From Hyphomonas chukchiensis (GTDB taxonomy: Bacteria > Pseudomonadota > Alphaproteobacteria > Caulobacterales > Hyphomonadaceae), in contig NZ_AWFG01000052.1 in NCBI RefSeq assembly GCF_000682695.1, forward strand, positions 1-64,000: a DNA stretch of 64,000 nucleotides. The letters run 5' to 3'. This document shows positions 35,197-44,001 of this stretch, one piece after another; within the stretch, counting starts at the first letter, position 1, and each line of letters begins with the position of its first letter. The translations under genes and the position numbers were made by a program. The notes under the pieces are model-generated. The model ran no database searches. It was not told where the DNA came from and saw only the letters and a program-made list of their open reading frames with translations.

Positions 35197-35404
35197 CGGA
35201 CGCCTATTCATTACGCACTTTTCATCCAATTTCCTTAGCGTTAACAGGGGATTTACCCAAATAGGCGAAAAATCGCATGAATTGTGCTCTGTAGGGCTTT
35301 CACCCCCGTTCGAAATGGGTATTTATGGGTCCACGGGTTTGGGAAACGTGCTGTAGTGATTGCTGCAGTTACGGGGTGAGATTTCCAGTCGACAGGTGGC
35401 GTGC

Positions 35405-36622
35405 ATGGCAAAGTGGAGTGCAAGCGTAAAAGCGACGTTTGATCGGGCGTTTCCTGAACGTCAGATCTATCATCGCAGCGGTGGCACGGTTCGCTATATT
35501 TCGGTCTCACCCTGGCAGCAGGCCATCATTGCCGCTGGAGCGGCGGCTCTGGCCGGCTGGACCCTTTTCGTCACAGGCAGTTACGTTCTGGGCGGTCCGA
35601 GCAGCACAATCGCAGGCACGCCAGACGATCGCGAACTCGCCAAGTATGAGCGCTGGGTCCAGGAACTCCGCGCCAAGGACGCCCTCTCCCGCTCGCTCCT
35701 CGAGGAACGTACTGACGCCTTCCAGAAAGAGACGGCTGAGTGGGAAGATCGTCAGAAAGCCCTGGAAGATCTTTTCGACAAACTCAAAGGCGACGATAAT
35801 CTCGAAGTGTCGGCGCTGAAGGGTGACGGTACAGGCCTTTTGGTCAAGGCTTCGATCGAAGAAGCAGACAATCGCCAGTCACGCCATTTTGAACCCATCA
35901 CTGCGGCCTTTGACACGAGCGGTACGCGCGTCAGCCTCAAGAATTTGAAATATGACCAGGAGCGCATCCTGGATGAAGCAGAAGACCTCGCCATTGATCG
36001 CGCAGAGCGCGCACGCGGCGTACTGCAGTTGACGTCCGTTGGCAGCGACAGGATCATGTCCGGCGCTGAGATGGGCGGCCCGCTTGTTCCAATCGCGACA
36101 CTCACATCCAGCGCATCCAACCTGACAAGTGACGAAGCGTCGTTTTACAACCGCCTCAATCAGACACGCGCACGTGTTGAAGAGATGCGCTATTACGAAC
36201 AGATCGTTGCGAGCTTGCCGCTCGGTCGGCCAGTCGGCGTTCCGTTCCGCCAGACCAGCGACTATGGCATGCGCATTGATCCATTCCGCAAGCGGCCAGG
36301 CTGGCACAACGGCCTTGACCTTGCAGCCTATCACGCCGCTCCCATTGTTGCGGCCGGACCAGGCAAAGTATCTTTTGCAGGCGCCAGTTCCGGTTATGGG
36401 CGCCTGGTCGAGATCGACCATGGGCATGGATTCAAGTCACGCTATGGTCACTTGAGCGCAATTACGGTATCAAAGGGGGATACCGTGGAAATCGGAGACT
36501 TGGTCGGCAAGATGGGGACCACCGGACGAAGCACGGGCGACCATCTTCATTATGAAGTCTGGTTCAACGGCAAACCTTATGATCCAGCGAAATTCTTGAA
36601 AGCAGGCCGACATGTTCACTAA
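35405..36622 (+). CDS. lmdC: M23-family peptidoglycan endopeptidase, LmdC type
   Basis: 405 residues from the ATG at 35405, which is preceded by AGGTGG. A short cytoplasmic N-terminus precedes one transmembrane helix (about 38-60: WQQAIIAAGAAALAGWTLFV), then a periplasmic coiled coil (about 75-125) and a C-terminal M23 domain. Zinc-site motifs are SDYGMRIDPFRKRPGWHNGLD and HLHYEVW. The gene overlaps a bactofilin gene by 11 bases. In Hyphomonas neptunium the bactofilin BacA and the M23 peptidase LmdC are encoded together and act in stalk and bud formation; this pair matches that arrangement. Confidence 0.88.
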   Translation: MAKWSASVKATFDRAFPERQIYHRSGGTVRYISVSPWQQAIIAAGAAALAGWTLFVTGSYVLGGPSSTIAGTPDDRELAKYERWVQELRAKDALSRSLLEERTDAFQKETAEWEDRQKALEDLFDKLKGDDNLEVSALKGDGTGLLVKASIEEADNRQSRHFEPITAAFDTSGTRVSLKNLKYDQERILDEAEDLAIDRAERARGVLQLTSVGSDRIMSGAEMGGPLVPIATLTSSASNLTSDEASFYNRLNQTRARVEEMRYYEQIVASLPLGRPVGVPFRQTSDYGMRIDPFRKRPGWHNGLDLAAYHAAPIVAAGPGKVSFAGASSGYGRLVEIDHGHGFKSRYGHLSAITVSKGDTVEIGDLVGKMGTTGRSTGDHLHYEVWFNGKPYDPAKFLKAGRHVH

Positions 36623-37136
36623 AAACAAAACCCCAGAAACCACCACACCTGAACCCGTCAAAGCTGGCACAGCGCAGGATGCAATCCGCGGCGCTGCGAT
36701 GAAGCCTGCGGCGCGCGCCGCATCCATCATCTGCGCTGACATGAAGATCAACGGTTCGGTTATCTCCGAAGGCGCTCTTCAGATCGACGGTGTTGTCGAT
36801 GGCGACGTGAGCGCAACGGACATTACGATTGGTGCCTCCGGCCACATCACGGGCGAAGTAAAAGCCGAAGTCGTGAAGGTCAAGGGCAAGATCCGTGGAT
36901 CCATCCGCGCGCGTAAGGTCGAACTGGAATCCGGCGCGCATGTGAAGGGTGACATCGTGCATTCTTCGCTGCAGATCCAATCGAACGCCGTGTTCGAAGG
37001 CCAGGTGAAGCATGCAGACGATCCGCTGAAAGAGACAGGCCCAAAGGGCGCGTCAGCTTCAGCCTCTAACGATTCCTCAACCCCGATGGCAAGCTCCAGC
37101 CCAACGGCGTTCGGGATTTCAACAACCGCGTCCTGA
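36612..37136 (+). CDS. bacA: Bactofilin
   Basis: 174 residues. The right-handed beta-helical bactofilin core (about 40-135) begins SIICADMKINGSVISEGALQ and shows the repeating G..S/T pattern (GDVSATDITIGASGHITGEV). The N- and C-terminal tails are disordered and rich in Thr, Pro and Ser. Bactofilins polymerise without nucleotide into membrane-bound filaments; here the partner is the overlapping M23 peptidase, whose cytoplasmic N-terminus is the expected contact. A strong rho-independent terminator follows the gene. Confidence 0.95.
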   Translation: MFTKNKTPETTTPEPVKAGTAQDAIRGAAMKPAARAASIICADMKINGSVISEGALQIDGVVDGDVSATDITIGASGHITGEVKAEVVKVKGKIRGSIRARKVELESGAHVKGDIVHSSLQIQSNAVFEGQVKHADDPLKETGPKGASASASNDSSTPMASSSPTAFGISTTAS

Positions 37137-37170
37137 CGGCGCGCTCGACTTTAATCTCACGCATAAGCCA

Positions 37171-37208
37171 AGCCGCCGACATTGAGAAATGTCGGCGGCT
37201 TTCTTTTG
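37171..37208 (+). terminator. Rho-independent terminator after bacA
   Basis: AGCCGCCGACATT (37171-37183) and AATGTCGGCGGCT (37188-37200) form a 13-base stem with a tight GAGA-type loop, followed by TTCTTTTGT. This is a textbook terminator for lmdC-bacA. Confidence 0.93.
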
Positions 37209-37301
37209 TCTCAGCGCAACGAGAAACGGATTGAGGCATGGGCGGGATCTGCTGCTCTCACCTCAGCTCCATCGTCCTGGCCATACACCCCCGCACAAAA
37301 T

Positions 37302-37334
37302 AAAAGCCCCGGACGAACTGTCCGGGGCTTTTGC
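37302..37334. terminator. Bidirectional terminator, mainly for the TPR gene
   Basis: AAAAGCCCCGGAC and GTCCGGGGCTTTT pair around a GAACT loop. The A-run on one side and T-run on the other allow termination on both strands. The minus-strand TPR gene ends 45 bases away, so it is the probable main user; it also backs up the bacA terminator. Confidence 0.92.
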
Positions 37335-37378
37335 TATTAGAGGAACGGAGGCGCTTTAAACCGCCCTACATTTCCAAA

Positions 37379-38779
37379 TCAGGTTGCCTGACCCTTGCAC
37401 TCTGGTGTCGCGTTATACTTGGCCTCAGCCTCGGACAGGCGTTCCTTGATCGTCTTGCAATTCTCGGGGATGTTCTCCTCACCCAGAACCGCCAGGCGCT
37501 TACAGATCTTGGCTTCGTTCTCGACGTTCATCCATGCAGACTGAACTTCGAAGCAGACCAGCGCACGCTTGGTATTTTCCTCGGAGTTCATGAAATCGAT
37601 CCAGCTGCGGCCAGCATTGTTTCCGGCCTGCTTGAACGATTCCCGTGCTCCAGCCCGATCACCACGCTCATAGCGCGACTGACCAATCAGGACGTAAGCG
37701 TTTCCACGGTCCTTGATGCCACCCATGCTGATCGCCTTGTTAAGGGCATCTTCGGTTTCTTTCCATTTCTGGAGGTCAGCATATGACCGGCCGAGACGCT
37801 CGTACATGGCGCCGCCACCGCCGGCATCAGCAGCCTGCTTGATCACCGGAATCGCTTTCTCGTGCTCACGTGCCACCTGGTACAGGTTGGCAAGCAGCTC
37901 GAGGTGATCGAGGTTCTTGGAGATACGGCCCGCATTCATCTCTTTTTCGAGAACACGTGCAGCATGGTAAGGCGCGTTGAAGCGGTTGTAGAAGTTCACG
38001 ACCCGCATCAGCTCGTCTTCGGTTTTCAGCAAGCCGCCAAGGTACATGGCCTTCTGAACTTCGAATGCCTTGCGCTCTTCATTGTCAGCAAAATAGTTGC
38101 CGGCAATGGCATCCCAGTATTTCCGCTCAGTCGGGTTACGCTCGACCAGAACTTCAAGCACTTCAGCGAGTTTCGCCTTCTGGCCTGTCTGGTTGTAGAG
38201 ATAGAGGAGCAGGTCATAGACTTCCTGCTTGTAGTTCGCGCCATCTTCAGCGCGCACTTCCTCAGCCCAACGAACGGCTTCCTTGTAATTGTCGGCGCGC
38301 TGGTTGAGCACGGCGAGCTGCCACTTCTGTGTGCGGTCGGGCTTGCCGCCCGCTTGCTGCCACTTGGTCATGTAATCAAGCGCTTTGCCAAGATCCTCTT
38401 CCTGAAGATAGATCTGGGCAATATTGTAGTAAGTCTGAGCTGCGTCAGCCGCTGGGATATAACCCTTGTTGAGCGCGGTAAGAAGATCCTGAACAGCGCC
38501 GGCCCGATCGCCATTTTCGATTTTGATATAGGCAGACAGTTTGATGACTGCGCCTTCTTCATAGCAGTTCAACTCGGTTGAACGCAGCGAGTTGAGCTTC
38601 GCAATTGCCGTGTTGAAGTCCTTTTTGACCATCGCGGCCTGTTCGGCCTCGAGATAGGTCTGCCCCGTTTTCGAGCTGAACTCGGTTTCGGTACAAGCCT
38701 GCGCCATTGCGGCGCCAGCACCCATCGTTGCCATAAGGCCAACGAGCACGGCGCCCTTGAGAGTTGCTCTAATTCCCAT
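37379..38779 (-). CDS. Periplasmic TPR protein of the TonB/TtpC system
   Basis: 466 residues from the ATG at 38779, which has GGAGAGGAAAC before it; the frame's 15 extra upstream codons are unsupported. A signal peptide (ending GAAMA or MAQA) precedes a chain of tetratricopeptide-like helix pairs through to about residue 420, for example PAADAAQTYYNIAQIYLQEE and AMYERLGRSYADLQKW. Proteins of this type are encoded with TtpC-type TonB systems (Vibrio, Shewanella, alphaproteobacteria). Here it lies downstream of tonB but behind a strong terminator, so it is probably transcribed separately. Confidence 0.88.
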   Translation of the reverse strand: MGIRATLKGAVLVGLMATMGAGAAMAQACTETEFSSKTGQTYLEAEQAAMVKKDFNTAIAKLNSLRSTELNCYEEGAVIKLSAYIKIENGDRAGAVQDLLTALNKGYIPAADAAQTYYNIAQIYLQEEDLGKALDYMTKWQQAGGKPDRTQKWQLAVLNQRADNYKEAVRWAEEVRAEDGANYKQEVYDLLLYLYNQTGQKAKLAEVLEVLVERNPTERKYWDAIAGNYFADNEERKAFEVQKAMYLGGLLKTEDELMRVVNFYNRFNAPYHAARVLEKEMNAGRISKNLDHLELLANLYQVAREHEKAIPVIKQAADAGGGGAMYERLGRSYADLQKWKETEDALNKAISMGGIKDRGNAYVLIGQSRYERGDRAGARESFKQAGNNAGRSWIDFMNSEENTKRALVCFEVQSAWMNVENEAKICKRLAVLGEENIPENCKTIKERLSEAEAKYNATPECKGQAT

Positions 38780-39245
38780 GTTTCCTCTCCTCTCCGCGCA
38801 GCTCGCGGGGTTTGGCCCAATCAACCGGAATTGTTGGGCGGGATCAATAACTTCCGCGCATTACATGACGTAATTCGTAGCGCGCTTCTGCCCATTAAAA
38901 GACTGTTACTTATTCACTTCCTGTATGGGTCTCAGCGACCCAATTCGTCAATGCCAATCATCATCAATTCTTCATTCGATCATAGCGTTTCCCATTCGGA
39001 ATCCAGGACCTAAATCACGCTTTGCTCAACCTTCCGAAGACCGTGCCGGTAATGAGGCATGAAGGTATTGGGCTGACCATTTTTTGGCTCCCGAAAAACC
39101 TGCCCAGCCATTCCAATGAGTGAAGGAATGAGCGGCATTCATGCGATTCCGACGCGACTCCATTTGTTACACAGTATCATTTTTTGCCCTGCTGCGCAAT
39201 TGACACCACGCTGCAGAACCTTCCAGCTGTCACCAAGGCACTCTG
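38780..39245. other. Noncoding gap between the TPR gene and the tonB operon
   Basis: About 465 bases, A/T-richer than the flanking genes, with no open frame I support. It should carry the promoter of the TPR gene (minus strand). I see no confident -35/-10 pair and no known RNA motif. The length would allow a small RNA or a long leader. Confidence 0.5.
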
Positions 39246-39280
39246 AAAAAAAGGAGCGCCCATTCCGGGGCGCTCCTTTG
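39246..39280 (-). terminator. Rho-independent terminator of the tonB operon
   Basis: On the minus strand, AAAGGAGCGCCCC and GGGCGCTCCTTTTTTT form a long stem with a short loop and a run of seven or eight T. It lies 29 bases after the tonB stop and ends the DUF3450-ttpC-exbB-exbD-exbD-tonB transcript. Confidence 0.94.
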
Positions 39281-39308
39281 ATGTCAGTGCACACTCAATG
39301 TTCATCAC

Positions 39309-39932
39309 CTACTGCAACTTGAATTCCAGCGGATACACAACGTTCTTGCGCTCAGCTGCCTTGCCACGAATGATCTTCGGAGCAAATTCAACTCGCGCAA
39401 CGGCACGTTCTGCTTCCGACTTGAACATGTCGTTCGTGCAGGTGGCGGAAACATTGTACGGGCGACCGCGTGTATCCACATCGAAACGCACGTCACAGCT
39501 GCCCTCAATGCCGCGTTCAGCAGCGCGTTGCGGGAACGATGGCGTAGGCGGGCGGATCGGCTGAGCATCACGGTCCGAAATGGCAACCGGATCAATCGCA
39601 AGCGATTGCATACGGCCGAGGTTAAGCTCAGTCGGAGCGGCCCCTTCGATCTTCGGTGTCGGCAGGTTGATCTGCGATTTCGTTGCCGACACTTTTGGCG
39701 GTGGAGGCGGCTTGGCAGCCGAATCCAACCGCTTGGGCTTGGACCGCTGACGCGTGCGAACTTCACTATCCTGCTTTTGAGGCGTGATAGCAGCCAGAAC
39801 GCGTTGCTCACCTTTGTCTACCTTGATCTCGGTGACGTTGATCAGCGAGCTCATCAGGATGAACAGGAAATAGACGATCGGAATCGAGATAACGAGCGCA
39901 ACTCCCAATCTCAGAAACGGACTGTTGAACAT
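39309..39932 (-). CDS. TonB-family energy transducer
   Basis: 207 residues. An N-terminal transmembrane helix (about 8-30; RLGVALVISIPIVYFLFILM) precedes a Lys/Arg/Pro linker (KPPPPPKV) and a C-terminal TonB domain (about 125-207) with ERGIEGSCDVRFDVDTRG and YPLEFKLQ. It is short, as in TonB2-type systems, and lacks the long Pro-Lys/Pro-Glu rod of E. coli TonB. It carries proton-motive force from ExbB/ExbD/TtpC to outer-membrane receptors; no TonB-dependent receptor gene is in the window. Last gene of the operon, 11 bases after the second exbD. Confidence 0.93.
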   Translation of the reverse strand: MFNSPFLRLGVALVISIPIVYFLFILMSSLINVTEIKVDKGEQRVLAAITPQKQDSEVRTRQRSKPKRLDSAAKPPPPPKVSATKSQINLPTPKIEGAAPTELNLGRMQSLAIDPVAISDRDAQPIRPPTPSFPQRAAERGIEGSCDVRFDVDTRGRPYNVSATCTNDMFKSEAERAVARVEFAPKIIRGKAAERKNVVYPLEFKLQ

Positions 39933-39943
39933 GTCTGGGTCTC

Positions 39944-40363
39944 CTATTCTCGCTTGGCCGAAATATTGATCACAGTCGCGGCATCGATCTTGTTGATCGT
40001 TTCCATGACGTCGACCAGCACCTCGGCTTCAGCATCCACATCAGCTTGGACAACGACTTCACCCTTTGGATTGTCTTCACGCAATTGCTTGAACGTGAAG
40101 CCGATCTCGTCGGGCGAAACCTTCTTCTTGTCGATGTAGATATCGCTGTTCTTGTCGATCGCGATCAGAATCGCGAGTGGCTTGACCTGGGCCTTGTTGT
40201 CCACTTCAGGACGAACGATGGGGACACCTGGTTCCTTGATGAACTGCGCCGTCACAATGAAGAAGATCAGAAGGATGAACACAACGTCCAGCATGGGCGT
40301 CAGGTTGACATCGTCTTCCGCTCCTCCCCCGCCGCCGACGCTTTGGCGTTTTCTGCGTGCCAT
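39944..40363 (-). CDS. ExbD/TolR-family protein (second copy)
   Basis: 139 residues. A glycine-rich cytoplasmic N-terminus (SVGGGGGAEDD) leads into the single transmembrane helix with VNLTPMLDVVFILLIFFIVT, whose aspartate is the proton-carrying residue, followed by a periplasmic ExbD domain ending NISAKRE. It is a paralogue of the ExbD encoded just upstream. AGGAGCGACACAC precedes the ATG. Two distinct ExbD proteins with one ExbB suggest a heteromeric ExbD dimer in the motor. Confidence 0.93.
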   Translation of the reverse strand: MARRKRQSVGGGGGAEDDVNLTPMLDVVFILLIFFIVTAQFIKEPGVPIVRPEVDNKAQVKPLAILIAIDKNSDIYIDKKKVSPDEIGFTFKQLREDNPKGEVVVQADVDAEAEVLVDVMETINKIDAATVINISAKRE

Positions 40364-40376
40364 GTGTGTCGCTCCT

Positions 40377-40793
40377 CTATTCTACGGCCGTAAGGACGAG
40401 GTTTACCCGGTCCTTATAGCCTGCATTGTACGCCGCATCCCGGATCAGAACGATCACGCCGCTCTTCGCCTTGGGGTGCGCCTGGATCACAACAGCACTC
40501 TCGGGAGTCTCGGCACGCACACGTTCGATGTTCGCACGTACTGAACCGATATCCGTTGGACGCCCGTTCACAGTGATGAGATTTGTCTCATCAATAAGGA
40601 TCAGAATGGCTGGCACCTGTTCCTGTTGCTCCGTATCCGGAGCCGGTGGTGGCGGTGGCTCAAGACCCAGCGCATCTTCCTGTGCGAACGTCGCCGTCAC
40701 GATGAAGAAGATGAGCAGGATGAAAACCACATCCAGCATCGGCGTGAGGTCAACGTTGGCCTCGTCAGGATTTCTTACCTTACGTCCACGCAT
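40377..40793 (-). CDS. ExbD/TolR-family protein (first copy)
   Basis: 138 residues from the ATG at 40793, which overlaps the exbB stop (TGATG). The transmembrane helix has VDLTPMLDVVFILLIFFIVT with the conserved aspartate. The periplasmic part starts with a PPPPPAPDTEQQ linker not found in the second ExbD, then a ferredoxin-like ExbD domain (PAILILIDETNLITVNGRP). It differs enough from its neighbour to suggest non-redundant roles. Confidence 0.93.
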   Translation of the reverse strand: MRGRKVRNPDEANVDLTPMLDVVFILLIFFIVTATFAQEDALGLEPPPPPAPDTEQQEQVPAILILIDETNLITVNGRPTDIGSVRANIERVRAETPESAVVIQAHPKAKSGVIVLIRDAAYNAGYKDRVNLVLTAVE

Positions 40794-41302
40794 CAGCCGA
40801 TCTCCATCTCGTCTTCGACCCACTGGACAGACCGATTCACAGTACGGTCCATGCCGGATGTGAACAGAATGCCAGAGAGCGACGCGACCATGCCGGCCAT
40901 TGTCGGGATTGTCGCACGGGACACACCCGCAGACATTGCCTTAGCATCGGCACCGTTGGTGATGGCCATGACGTCGAAAACCGCCACCATCCCCGTCACC
41001 GTTCCGAGCAGACCAAGCAGTGGCGCAAGTGCCACCATGGCCTTCGTGAGCTGGACATTCTGTTCGGCTTTCGCACGAACTTCCGAGACCAGCTTGTCAC
41101 GCACCCAGTGCGCGAGTGTCGACTTCCGATCGGAGCGCGAACGCCACTCCGCGATCGCTTCCGCGGCCACCTGCTTGTGAGCGAACCTGAAATAGAACAG
41201 ACGTTCCAGGATAAGTGCCCACATGAAGAATGTTGCTGCCATGATGACAATCAACACGGGACCGCCACGATCGAGGAAAGCTTGTAGATCTGCAAAACCC
41301 AT
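40793..41302 (-). CDS. ExbB/TolQ/MotA-family proton channel protein
   Basis: 169 residues, the short ExbB2 type. The first transmembrane helix is at about 15-35 (VLIVIMAATFFMWALILERL) and the other two are at about 85-110 and 125-150, with APLLGLLGTVTGMVAVFDVM as the channel signature. It forms a pentamer around ExbD. It is the second channel protein of the operon besides the large TtpC protein. A very strong ribosome site (GAGGAGGAGGAA) precedes the ATG. Confidence 0.94.
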   Translation of the reverse strand: MGFADLQAFLDRGGPVLIVIMAATFFMWALILERLFYFRFAHKQVAAEAIAEWRSRSDRKSTLAHWVRDKLVSEVRAKAEQNVQLTKAMVALAPLLGLLGTVTGMVAVFDVMAITNGADAKAMSAGVSRATIPTMAGMVASLSGILFTSGMDRTVNRSVQWVEDEMEIG

Positions 41303-41342
41303 GATCGGGTTCCTCCTCCTCGAGTGAAACGAGGGGGATGGC

Positions 41343-42743
41343 TTACGCCATCACCCCGCGCGTGGATTCCGCTTTCTCGGCAACCAGGCCAGCAGCCTGT
41401 TCGTCGAGGATCTGCTGGTTGCCACGGGCCATCGACGAAGCGACAGCGTGGATCAGCAAGAGCGGAATGGCGGCCACAAGGCCAAACACCGTTGTCATAA
41501 GAGCAACCGAGATACCACCAGCCATCAGTTTCGGATCGCCTGCACCGTAGATCGTGATCGTGGTGAAGGTGATGATCATACCGATAACGGTACCGAGAAG
41601 GCCGAGCAGAGGAGCCACAGCAGCGAACACCTTGATGATGTCGTTGAAGCGTTCGATGCGTGGAGATTCACGGAGGATCTGCTCGTCAAGCTTGAGTTCG
41701 AGCGTCTCGATGTCGGCGCCCTTGTTCGTCTCATAAGCTTCAAACACGCGAGCCAGCGGGTTGCCGGTGCCGGCCTGACGGGTTTTCGCCGTCTTGCGCA
41801 TGGCGCCGCCCATCGTGAAGAGCGTGAAGATTTTATAGAGACCGATCAGGATACCGATGACAGCGAGCACAGCAATAACTGCACCAACCGAGCCACCTTG
41901 TTTCAGACGATCACCGAATTTCGGAAGGTCGCCCAGAATGCCGAACAGGTTACCTTTGGACGGATCGACCGGCGCGCGGACGAGTTGGTCCGGTCCAGCA
42001 TTGATGACCGAGCCCATGGCCGAAGCGTAGGCGCCTGCAGGCTGTTGCGTGAAGGCCTGAAGGAATGTGTCGCCATCATCGCCTTTTTTGACTTCGACGA
42101 ATTTCTTGCCTTGCGTCGTTGCGGCGGTGAAGACGCCAATACGGAGCAATTCAGCTTCAGCGTTCGACCCATCAGGACCAATGCCGTCAACAACGGCGTT
42201 GAACGTTTTCACTTCGGACTGCGCGATCATCTCTTGCAGCATTGCCTTTGGCAGACGCTCAAGTTGCGAACGGTTAGGCAGCGTGCGGGCCTCTGCAATT
42301 TCTGCAATGCCTTCAACGCGGTCTGGATAGTCAAAGTTCGCGAACGAGTTCGAAATCTCTGGCATCGTTTCACCGGCAGCCGTACGGAACTGACCAAGCA
42401 GCTCCTGGAAGTCACCCGCCTGTGCGGAAACCTGGGCTTCAAGAGCGCCAAGCTCGGCTTCGTTCGCATCGAATTCAGCGCCGAGAGCCTTGCCCCTGGC
42501 TTCGACGGTCGCAAGCGCGTTACGCGCTTGGGTCATCTTGGCTTCCTGGGCATTCTTGTCCTGCTGGAACTCGCGGAGGCGAGCCTGGTCAGCGGCGGAC
42601 ATTTCATTGGAGTCCTTGCGGATGCTGTCCAGAACCGACTTCAAAGTCGCCTGTGCATCTGCAGGAGCCGCGAGTGTTACTGAGCTGAGACCGAGCAGCG
42701 TTGCCGCGCCCAGAGCCTTCAGCGAGGATTTAAACTTAAACAT
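41343..42743 (-). CDS. TtpC-type large MotA/TolQ/ExbB proton channel protein
   Basis: 466 residues. A signal sequence ends about residue 28 (SSVTLAAPADAQA), then a periplasmic helical region with coiled-coil character (about 35-125), a further periplasmic domain, a transmembrane helix at about 280-305, and a C-terminal ExbB-like channel domain with APLLGLLGTVIGMIITFTTI. This layout is that of TtpC (ExbB1) of the Vibrio TonB2 system, which is needed beside ExbB2/ExbD2/TonB2 for iron uptake. It is 33 bases after the DUF3450 gene. Confidence 0.92.
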   Translation of the reverse strand: MFKFKSSLKALGAATLLGLSSVTLAAPADAQATLKSVLDSIRKDSNEMSAADQARLREFQQDKNAQEAKMTQARNALATVEARGKALGAEFDANEAELGALEAQVSAQAGDFQELLGQFRTAAGETMPEISNSFANFDYPDRVEGIAEIAEARTLPNRSQLERLPKAMLQEMIAQSEVKTFNAVVDGIGPDGSNAEAELLRIGVFTAATTQGKKFVEVKKGDDGDTFLQAFTQQPAGAYASAMGSVINAGPDQLVRAPVDPSKGNLFGILGDLPKFGDRLKQGGSVGAVIAVLAVIGILIGLYKIFTLFTMGGAMRKTAKTRQAGTGNPLARVFEAYETNKGADIETLELKLDEQILRESPRIERFNDIIKVFAAVAPLLGLLGTVIGMIITFTTITIYGAGDPKLMAGGISVALMTTVFGLVAAIPLLLIHAVASSMARGNQQILDEQAAGLVAEKAESTRGVMA

Positions 42744-42776
42744 CTTCTATACCTCTTCTTCCCTGGATCGCGCCGA

Positions 42777-43544
42777 CTATTCGACCGAGAATTTCTGGAC
42801 CGGAGCAAACAGCACGTCTTGTTGTGCCTTGCCCTGCGCGACCCGGATCGCCTTGGCGATATCGGGCACATACTTGCCGCTCAGTGGTTCCCACGCGCCG
42901 GTTGCCCGGTTGTAGCGAGAAGCCTTGCCATTCGGCGTCAGGTAAACGAGTGCGACGCGACCATAGAGGAACATGTCAACAGTCGTCGGCTTGCCGTCGA
43001 TGTCGATTTCTTCCTGCCATGTGCTGATCGTACGACCGTATTCCATTTCGGCCTGATAGGCGTCCATGATCAGGCGATACTGCTCAGCGGCGGTCACGTC
43101 GGGCTGCTGCATGATGCCCACGAGGCCATCAAGGCGAGCTTCACGCTCCGTCTTTTTGAAAGGCAGATCAGCTGCGACAAAATTCTGAAGGTCTTCGACC
43201 ATGCTCAGAAGCATCGGAACCGTCTGGGCGGTGATGTCGTCGATCGAGCCAAGCTGCTCGGTCAGTGAGACAATCTCTTCGCGCTGGCTCTTAACGACCA
43301 GCTCTTGTTGCTTGGAGTAGAGCTCCGCAGCGTCGCGACGCTGAAGCAGCGTACGATATTCGCGAACCATGTCGGTACGCTCATCATCAAGCTGGTTGAT
43401 TTGTTCTTGGACTTTTTCAGCCTGCCGTGTGGCCTGCTCGCCCGTGTTAAGCGCTTCGCGCAACTGAGCCTGGGCCGGGATGGCCAGTCCAGCAATCAGC
43501 GCCGCAGCAATAACGCTACGAGCTGGTGACAGAAGTTTCTTCAT
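42777..43544 (-). CDS. DUF3450 periplasmic coiled-coil protein of the TonB system
   Basis: 255 residues with a signal peptide (ending AQA at about 27). The coiled-coil N-terminal half (EQATRQAEKVQEQINQLDDE onwards to about 110) is followed by the DUF3450 C-terminal domain with FLYGRVALVYLTPNGK and the AWEPL segment. DUF3450 is almost always encoded just before a ttpC-type gene and is thought to contact its periplasmic part. It is the first gene of the operon, so the promoter should lie in the gap upstream. Confidence 0.91.
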   Translation of the reverse strand: MKKLLSPARSVIAAALIAGLAIPAQAQLREALNTGEQATRQAEKVQEQINQLDDERTDMVREYRTLLQRRDAAELYSKQQELVVKSQREEIVSLTEQLGSIDDITAQTVPMLLSMVEDLQNFVAADLPFKKTEREARLDGLVGIMQQPDVTAAEQYRLIMDAYQAEMEYGRTISTWQEEIDIDGKPTTVDMFLYGRVALVYLTPNGKASRYNRATGAWEPLSGKYVPDIAKAIRVAQGKAQQDVLFAPVQKFSVE

Positions 43545-43926
43545 GAGGTTTGCCTCTCACTCTCCAAACGGTCGCGCATTTATTGCGCGGAAAATTCGAC
43601 AATCAGGCATCCTGCTAGCGAAGATGTCCCGGTTTCAATGCCTGGCCAAAAAACACACCGGCCGAGTTAGTTGGAAGTCGCAAGGCTTAGACGCCCGACA
43701 CCTACCCATTTGTTCTGGAGCGCTGCTCGCTCTCTCGCTCTGACCCTTGCCATTCTGGCAACAAGTCCGCAACGCCCTAATTTGCGAAATCCGACGCTAA
43801 CAACCCTGAACGACGGGATCAACAAGGCTTTACGATTCGTTTAGAAAATATCCGCGTCCCATTTGAACGCAACACTCTCAACACAGTAATGCATACGATT
43901 GCTATGTTGCAGAGCAGCAAAATGGA
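43545..43926. other. Noncoding gap upstream of the DUF3450/tonB operon
   Basis: About 380 bases with no open frame I support. It should contain the operon promoter on the minus strand, and its right end is the 3' flank of tRNA-Gln. I see no convincing Fur-type box and no known RNA motif. Confidence 0.5.
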
Positions 43927-44001
43927 TGGCTGGGGTGCCAGGATTCGAACCTGGGAATGCCGGTACCAAAAACCGGTGCCTTACCGCTTGGCGACACCCC
44001 A
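43927..44001 (-). tRNA. tRNA-Gln (TTG)
   Basis: On the minus strand, TGGGGTG and CACCCCA form the acceptor stem. The anticodon arm is CCGGT-TTTTGGT-ACCGG with anticodon TTG, and the T-arm contains CCAGGTTCGAATCCTGG. Discriminator G and an encoded CCA follow (43927-43929). The total is 75 bases with CCA. Confidence 0.97.

Noticed and set aside
41448-42683. 411-codon frame opposite the ttpC-type gene.
   Set aside because: An antisense shadow; its translation has no domain and the TtpC protein is clear.
43545-43926. Fur box upstream of the TonB operon.
   Set aside because: No inverted repeat in this gap resembles an alphaproteobacterial Fur or RirA site well enough to report.
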